DNA of 10,253 bases, from assembly GCA_919902095.1 (NCBI GenBank), contig CAKKQL010000148.1, positions 1-10,253 on the forward strand, written 5' to 3'. Positions 6,027 to 10,253 of this stretch are shown here, piece after piece. Both the position numbers and the translations under genes were made by a program. The notes beneath the pieces are model-generated. The model ran no database searches and had not been told where the DNA came from. It worked only from the letters and a program-made list of their open reading frames with translations. This DNA is from Acidiferrobacterales bacterium. GTDB lineage: Bacteria > Pseudomonadota > Gammaproteobacteria > Acidiferrobacterales > Sulfurifustaceae. How positions within the stretch are numbered: position 1 is the first letter of the stretch; every line of letters begins with the position of its first letter.

Positions 6027-7592
6027 TCAGATCCTGACGCCGTGAACCATCTCTTCCGTGATCTTGTTGCCCGCCGGCCGCGGCGGGTAATAAGTAATAG
6101 TGTTCCGCTCGAAATCGTAGACGGGCCATTTATCTTTTGCGTAATAGACGGACGCGCGCGTCGATGCGTTGATCGGCGGCGAGAGAATGAACCGGAAGAA
6201 ATAATAGACATCCCAGAAGAATTCCCCCGTGCGTATACCGCGCAATAGACGGCGCAGGATGAATGCCGGATTTGTCAGGACGGCACGCCGGTATGCAGTT
6301 GCTGCGAATTGTTTCACTGCCTCAAAGTCAAAATTGGGATGGGCAAAAAGCGCCTTCTCGGTATAAATGAAATACTCGTCCCAGTTATACGACCGAACCA
6401 GCCCGCGCTCCCGGTAGTTCTTGAACATTTCCGTACCCGGAAAGGCAATGGCAATGCCGAACTTCATCATGTCGAGCGGCAGGGATCGGGCATACTCGAT
6501 GGTATCTGCCATCGATTCTTCGGTGTCGGGGGAAAGCCCAAGCATGAAGTATCCGACCGTATCAATCCCGGCTTTCCTTGCCATGCGTACCGCCGTATGT
6601 CCCTTTTCGATGGAGGCACGACCGCCTTTACCGAAGCTCTTCAAAACCCTGTCGTTACCGGATTCGAAACCAAACGCGACACGATAGCACCCCGCGCGCC
6701 GCATGGTGGTGAATAATTCGTCATCTGCGGACTCAACGCGGATGCCGTTCGTGCAGGACCAGGCCATGTCGATGCCGGTACGAACAATTGCCGCGCCCAC
6801 TGCCTTGGCCCAGGTTTCGTCCGAGGTAAATATGTCATCGGCCAGCGCAAACTCGCGATATCCATGCCTGTGCATCACTTTCACTTCTTCGGCGCACCGC
6901 TCGGGTGATTTCTTGCGGTAGCCAAGTGCCATTGTGTTTTTGCTGGCGCAGAAATCACATTTGAAAACACAGCCGCGCGAAAATTCCGCCATGGCGAGCG
7001 GTGGACGCTTGGCGAGCAGGCGGCTGATCCGGTATTTGTAGTTCTCACTGTTGTAAAGATGCCATGCGGGCATTGGCAGATCGTCGAGATTCTGAATGAA
7101 CGGTCGGGGCACGTTCCGTTGAATCTCTCCGTTCGTGCCGCGGTAGTAGATGCCAGAAATGGAATTCAACGGGTAACCGTCCATGAGCTCGGCAAATGTC
7201 TGATCCCCCTCCCCCACGACTGCGACATCGAGCATGGATTCCAGAAGGCTCTCGGATGGAAGCGCCGAGACGTGCGCCCCGCCGGCCACCGTCAGAATGG
7301 ATTGGGAAACCGCTTTTACCAGCACACTGATATCGCGCACCTGGTTCATCAGCGGAGTGGTAGCAGTGACGCCGACTACGTCCGGCTTGGCGCGCTGAAT
7401 GGCCTCTTGAACCCGTCGGTAGTCATATTGCAGGTAACTCAGATCGAGAATCTCAACCTTGTGCCCGCCGCGCTCGGCCATTGCGGCCGTGGTGAGCAGA
7501 CTCAGGGTCGGGAATACCGGGTCAATGATCGCGGCCTTCGCGGAACCGTAGCTGTCGCGATAGGACGGGTTGATTAACAATACCTTAGCCAT
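6027..7592 (-). CDS. B12-binding-domain radical SAM protein
   Basis: The protein has 521 residues. The N-terminal part (about 1-140), starting MAKVLLINPSYRDSYG and with VVGVTATTP and VAGGAHVSALP, is the Rossmann-like B12-binding domain typical of BchE-like class B radical SAM enzymes. EFSRGCVFKCDFC at 203-215 holds the CxxxCxxC motif (C208, C212, C215) that ligates the [4Fe-4S] cluster for SAM cleavage. FGFESGNDRVL at 307-317 and GYFMLGLSPDTEES at 347-360 are conserved barrel strands of this family. The C-terminal 150 residues are aromatic-rich and specific to the protein. The ATG at 7592 is preferred because AGGA (complement of 7598-7601) sits five bases upstream; an upstream start at 7634 adds 14 non-conserved residues. 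Family members methylate or rearrange unactivated carbons in lipids, tetrapyrroles or natural products. The substrate here is unknown but probably belongs to the glycan or lipid made by this locus. It is third in the minus-strand run, 185 bp after the glycosyltransferase. Confidence 0.9.
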   Translation of the reverse strand: MAKVLLINPSYRDSYGSAKAAIIDPVFPTLSLLTTAAMAERGGHKVEILDLSYLQYDYRRVQEAIQRAKPDVVGVTATTPLMNQVRDISVLVKAVSQSILTVAGGAHVSALPSESLLESMLDVAVVGEGDQTFAELMDGYPLNSISGIYYRGTNGEIQRNVPRPFIQNLDDLPMPAWHLYNSENYKYRISRLLAKRPPLAMAEFSRGCVFKCDFCASKNTMALGYRKKSPERCAEEVKVMHRHGYREFALADDIFTSDETWAKAVGAAIVRTGIDMAWSCTNGIRVESADDELFTTMRRAGCYRVAFGFESGNDRVLKSFGKGGRASIEKGHTAVRMARKAGIDTVGYFMLGLSPDTEESMADTIEYARSLPLDMMKFGIAIAFPGTEMFKNYRERGLVRSYNWDEYFIYTEKALFAHPNFDFEAVKQFAATAYRRAVLTNPAFILRRLLRGIRTGEFFWDVYYFFRFILSPPINASTRASVYYAKDKWPVYDFERNTITYYPPRPAGNKITEEMVHGVRI

Positions 7593-7595
7593 GAT
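7584..7595. repeat. 12-bp direct repeat, copy 1 (spans the radical SAM start)
   Basis: CTTAGCCATGAT at 7584-7595 is identical to 7781-7792. On the minus strand it reads ATCATGGCTAAG and includes the start codon and first three codons (Met-Ala-Lys) of the radical SAM gene. Confidence 0.6.
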
Positions 7596-7777
7596 ATTCC
7601 TGAGGACGATACCCGACCGACGCGGCTTGGACAAATCGCGGCGTTACGAAATGGGACAAGAACGATAGTCATGATTCCCTGTATTTTGTGTGGCTGCTGG
7701 GTAAGGCCATCGCTGACTCATTCGTCAGCACGTCCGCCGACCAGGTTCGTCCGCAATCGAAAAACGCACAATGAATG
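7593..7777. other. Intergenic region between glycosyltransferase and radical SAM genes
   Basis: This 185-bp gap holds the radical SAM ribosome binding site and a small hairpin, GCTGAC at 7712-7717 pairing with GTCAGC at 7724-7729 around a six-base loop. No T-run follows on either strand, so it is not a convincing terminator. No gene is visible. Frames crossing the gap are out-of-phase extensions of the glycosyltransferase gene. Confidence 0.4.
7598..7601 (-). promoter_or_regulatory. Ribosome binding site of the radical SAM gene
   Basis: AGGA on the minus strand lies five bases upstream of the ATG at 7592. It supports this start over the longer frame beginning at 7634. Confidence 0.55.
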
Positions 7778-8692
7778 TTACTTAGCCATGATTTGCTTGA
7801 GCAAGTCAGCGAGCAAGCCCATGGCGAAAATGAGGATCGCCACAAGAATGCTGCCCACTGCCAGAAAGAAGGCACTGGTAATCTGGAAGACCATGGCTAC
7901 CACGGTACAAAACAGCGCGAATAGCAGGCATAGCGCGCTCATCATTAAAAATATCTTGAGCGGGTTGTAGTAGATGATCGCCTGGACAATATATTGCAGT
8001 GTCCGCAGCGATTCGCGGAACAGGTGGACCTTGGTTTTGCCGATGCGCTGGTGGTAACCGATAGGCAAATAGGCCACGAACTTGCCGGTCATCATGTACG
8101 CCAGGGTCAGCGAAGTCGTGAAGCTGAATGTGTCGCAGAGGTGCTGGAAGTACGGCAACACCGTCGCTCGGCTGAATACCCGCAGCCCGGAATTGATATC
8201 GGGAATCTTCCGCCCGGCCGTGTATTCGACCAGAAACTTGAGGATGTGCCGCAACGGAGCCTTGATGGCCGACTCGCGATAGTGATCCCCGGTGCGCTGC
8301 CCCACGACCATGTCGAACCCCCGAACAAACTGTTGCAGCAGATCGGGAATCTGCTCGACAGGATAAGTGCCATCCGCATCCGTAATGACAATCGTGTCGT
8401 ATCCCGCCGCCACGATCCCGTCCTTGAGGGAGCGTCCATAACCGACATTGTGCGGATGCCGGACGATACATGCGCCAGCGCTTCGTGCGCGCTCCGCCGT
8501 GGAATCAGCCGAACCGTCGTCAATAATGACGATTTCGTAATTCTCGAATCCCGCCTGCCGGAATACGTCGCGGATCGATCGCAGCGTCAGCTCGATGCCG
8601 TTCTCCTCGTCGTAGGCGGGAATGACGATCGAAACACCAGCCAAGATCGCGGTCCAGGAAACCGTTTCTGAATGCTGACTCACATCATTCAT
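7778..8692 (-). CDS. DPM1-like family-2 glycosyltransferase with two C-terminal membrane spans
   Basis: The protein has 304 residues. The GT-A domain begins VSIVIPAYDEENGIELTL (about 19-36). It carries IVIIDDGSADSTAERA and the metal-binding VITDADGTYPVEQIPDLL, where DADG is the DxD-type motif. HNVGYGRSLKDGI and DMVVGQRTGDHY are strongly typical of dolichol/polyprenyl-phosphate mannose or glucose synthase relatives. SGLRVFSR and PIGYHQRIGKTKVH follow. Two hydrophobic spans close the protein, ending GLLADLLKQIMAK. The enzyme would transfer a sugar from a nucleotide donor to polyprenyl phosphate at the cytoplasmic face. Its ATG overlaps the TGA of the amidotransferase gene by four bases (ATGA), indicating translational coupling; GAGAGGGG upstream gives a ribosome binding site. 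The last four codons coincide with one copy of a 12-bp repeat. The GT-C protein at 4225-5910 is a natural user of its product, by inference. Confidence 0.92.
   Translation of the reverse strand: MNDVSQHSETVSWTAILAGVSIVIPAYDEENGIELTLRSIRDVFRQAGFENYEIVIIDDGSADSTAERARSAGACIVRHPHNVGYGRSLKDGIVAAGYDTIVITDADGTYPVEQIPDLLQQFVRGFDMVVGQRTGDHYRESAIKAPLRHILKFLVEYTAGRKIPDINSGLRVFSRATVLPYFQHLCDTFSFTTSLTLAYMMTGKFVAYLPIGYHQRIGKTKVHLFRESLRTLQYIVQAIIYYNPLKIFLMMSALCLLFALFCTVVAMVFQITSAFFLAVGSILVAILIFAMGLLADLLKQIMAK
7781..7792. repeat. 12-bp direct repeat, copy 2 (end of the glycosyltransferase gene)
   Basis: CTTAGCCATGAT, identical to 7584-7595, covers the final codons Ile-Met-Ala-Lys of the glycosyltransferase immediately before its TAA stop. 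Both copies encode Met-Ala-Lys in frame in their own genes. A related, diverged copy (CTTCGCCATGGT) sits at 5926-5937 in the relic. Confidence 0.6.
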
Positions 8693-10253
8693 CTGACCTG
8701 ACCCCTCTCCTTATTCAATAATTCAATCCACATCCCCAGACAGGTCAGCCCAAACAAGGGCAAACCGAAATCCTGGCGTCTGGCGATATGGCTGCGCCAC
8801 ATGTCCTCGATGACGCCGGTATCAAACCACTGTTTCATGCCGCTCCCAAGCGTCATGTCGCGGGCCATATCGAGCAATCCACCCGACAGCCAGCGCGAAA
8901 CCGGGGCATTGAACCCGGCTTTGCGGCGCTGGAGCACGCCGGTCGGGAGCCGGCCCCGCTGGCTGAGTCGCAGGATGTGCTTCTGTTCCAATCCGCGGTA
9001 CTTCCAGCCGGCCGGCAGCGTAGCGGCGTATTCGACCAGCCGGTGATCCAGCAGCGGCGGACGCGCTTCGAGCGAGTGCGCCATGGTCGCCTGATCGACC
9101 TTGACCAGAATATCGTCCACGAGCCAGGTCTTGATGTCCACATACATGGCCTGGTCCAGGTAATGACAGTCCTCGACATCGTGGAAGTAACGCTCGAACA
9201 CCGCAAACGGGTCCGCCGACATGACGGAAGTCCTCACCTCCGGATGCAGGACCGTGCGCTTCAGGTCGTCCTGGAAAATCGTCCGCCATGAATAGTGCGC
9301 GCGCTGGGCAGACAGCGCGTGTCCGTGCAGGAATTGCCGCAGCTTGTAGCCAACGCCCACCTTGGAGTGCCGTACCGGCAACAACCGGTCGGACAGGGTT
9401 GCGAGTGCGCGCGTTGCCGGAGCGGGAATCCAGGACGTGAGGTGCCGCAGACGATCAGCCGCGTAGGTGGAATAACCGGCGAAAATCTCGTCACCGCCAT
9501 CGCCCGACAGGCACACCGTCACCTGCGATCTGGCGAATTTTGCCAGATGATAGGTCGGGACGATCGAGCTGTCGGCGAACGGTTCGTCAACCGCCGACAC
9601 GACGTCCGCAAGCTGGGAAGCAAGATCAATGGCCACCGTCTGTTCGTGGTGCCGGGTAGCAAGCGCCCGTGCGGTCTCACACGCCGCGGACGTCTCGTCG
9701 AAGCCCGGCTCGTGGAAACCGATGGTAAAAGTCTGGGTATCGGCAGCGGGGCTCGCCCGCCGCATCGCGCCGACGACAGTGGCCGAATCGACACCACCGC
9801 TTAAGAAAGCACCGAGCGGCACGTCGCTCACCAGACGCAGCCGCACGGCATCGTCAATTAGCGATGCAAGCTCCTCAGCGGCTCGCGGTCGCGAAAGCGC
9901 GGTTTTTTCGTGAACGCACCGCGCAAGATTCCAATATGAAGATACCTGTACAGGTCGGGCAGGTTCGGCCACCAAGTAATGGCCCGGCGGGAGCTTTTGT
10001 ACGTCCTTTAAAATACATTCGGTATGGAGAATGTAGTTAAGCGAGAGGTAATGGCTGAGGGCCGCCGGGTTTATTTCGTTTCCGACGCCGGGGTACAACC
10101 GCACGGCCTTGAGTTCCGAGGCAAATACAATTCCGCCGCTCGGGAGCACGCTGTAATACAGCGGCTTTTCGCCGAGCCGGTCGCGCGCCAGCAGCAGGCG
10201 TTGTTCGCCTTCGTCCCAGAGGGCGAAGGCGAACATGCCATTCAGGCGTTCGA
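8689..10253 (-). CDS. Glutamine-hydrolysing asparagine synthase-like amidotransferase, N-terminus cut by window edge
   Basis: The frame stays open to the right edge: codons before the internal Met at 10236 read ERLNG, so ERLNGMFAFALWDEG is inside the N-terminal glutaminase (GATase II) domain and 10236 is not the start. About 110 residues including the catalytic Cys2 are missing from view. LLARDRLGEKPLYYS and ELKAVRLYPGV complete the glutaminase part. The synthetase domain has the PP-loop PLGAFLSGGVDSATVVGA (SGGVDS at about 9784-9801), CLSGDGGDEIFAGYS, and SLEARPPLLDHRLVEYAA near the C-terminus. All visible ATP-binding motifs are intact. Asparagine synthase B-type enzymes transfer glutamine ammonia to an acyl-adenylate. 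In surface polysaccharide loci, homologues are thought to amidate uronic acids or amino-acid substituents, and that reading suits this neighbourhood. The TGA stop overlaps the glycosyltransferase ATG, so the two form one operon. asnB would be the generic symbol, but a housekeeping role is not implied. Confidence 0.92.
   Translation of the reverse strand, partial: ERLNGMFAFALWDEGEQRLLLARDRLGEKPLYYSVLPSGGIVFASELKAVRLYPGVGNEINPAALSHYLSLNYILHTECILKDVQKLPPGHYLVAEPARPVQVSSYWNLARCVHEKTALSRPRAAEELASLIDDAVRLRLVSDVPLGAFLSGGVDSATVVGAMRRASPAADTQTFTIGFHEPGFDETSAACETARALATRHHEQTVAIDLASQLADVVSAVDEPFADSSIVPTYHLAKFARSQVTVCLSGDGGDEIFAGYSTYAADRLRHLTSWIPAPATRALATLSDRLLPVRHSKVGVGYKLRQFLHGHALSAQRAHYSWRTIFQDDLKRTVLHPEVRTSVMSADPFAVFERYFHDVEDCHYLDQAMYVDIKTWLVDDILVKVDQATMAHSLEARPPLLDHRLVEYAATLPAGWKYRGLEQKHILRLSQRGRLPTGVLQRRKAGFNAPVSRWLSGGLLDMARDMTLGSGMKQWFDTGVIEDMWRSHIARRQDFGLPLFGLTCLGMWIELLNKERGQVR

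Noticed and set aside
7593..7634. Longer N-terminus for the radical SAM protein starting at 7634
   Set aside because: The added 14 residues are basic and not part of the B12-domain start, and the AGGA site at 7598-7601 fits the ATG at 7592.
7712..7729. Hairpin GCTGAC/GTCAGC as an intrinsic terminator
   Set aside because: The stem is only six base pairs and no run of T follows on either strand.
7994..8671. 225-codon plus-strand frame opposite the family-2 glycosyltransferase
   Set aside because: It is antisense to a gene with unmistakable DPM1-like motifs and has no start signal of its own.
9261..9500. 79-codon minus-strand frame within the amidotransferase gene
   Set aside because: It is an out-of-phase shadow of the synthetase domain, and the main frame is continuous with intact motifs, so no frameshift is indicated.

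Overview
The window looks like part of an accessory cell-surface glycan or glycolipid locus from a Gram-negative bacterium. A beta- or gammaproteobacterium is the most likely host, judged only from protein style and fairly high, patchy GC. No rRNA, tRNA, CRISPR array, transposase, integrase or plasmid gene is visible. No gene could be given a secure gene symbol.

Layout from left to right. Positions 1-770, minus strand, hold the N-terminal 256 residues of a polytopic membrane protein that runs off the left edge. Positions 771-1002 are an AT-rich divergent gap. Positions 1003-1440, plus strand, encode a small single-pass protein with a TPR-like tail. Positions 1457-2317, minus, encode an extended SDR (NAD-dependent epimerase/dehydratase family). 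Positions 2387-2455 hold a degenerate inverted repeat built on CGCAAAGA. Positions 2469-4070, minus, encode a GMC-type FAD oxidoreductase. Positions 4071-4224 form a divergent promoter region with a palindrome. Positions 4225-5910 (possibly from 4156), plus, encode a GT-C/GT39-like membrane glycosyltransferase. The 116-bp gap at 5911-6026 carries a relic of the 3' end of a second family-2 glycosyltransferase gene. Positions 6027-7592, minus, encode a radical SAM enzyme with an N-terminal B12-binding-type domain. Positions 7778-8692, minus, encode a DPM1-like family-2 glycosyltransferase with two C-terminal membrane spans. Positions 8689-10253, minus, encode a glutamine-dependent asparagine synthase-like amidotransferase whose N-terminus lies off the right edge.

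How the genes may work together (inference). The DPM1-like enzyme would load a sugar onto a polyprenyl phosphate on the cytoplasmic side. The GT-C protein would use such a lipid-linked sugar on the periplasmic side. The amidotransferase could amidate a carboxylated sugar or amino-acid substituent. The SDR, the GMC oxidoreductase and the radical SAM protein would tailor a sugar or lipid. The amidotransferase and glycosyltransferase genes overlap by 4 bp (ATGA), so they are probably translationally coupled, with the radical SAM gene next on the same strand. The GMC and SDR genes form a second minus-strand pair.

The most unusual observations are the glycosyltransferase 3'-end relic downstream of the radical SAM gene, a 12-bp repeat shared by the end of the intact glycosyltransferase gene and the start of the radical SAM gene, and the CGCAAAGA inverted repeat between the two oxidoreductase genes. 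I see no clear evidence of an entirely new system. The gene combination is uncommon enough to merit a neighbourhood search.
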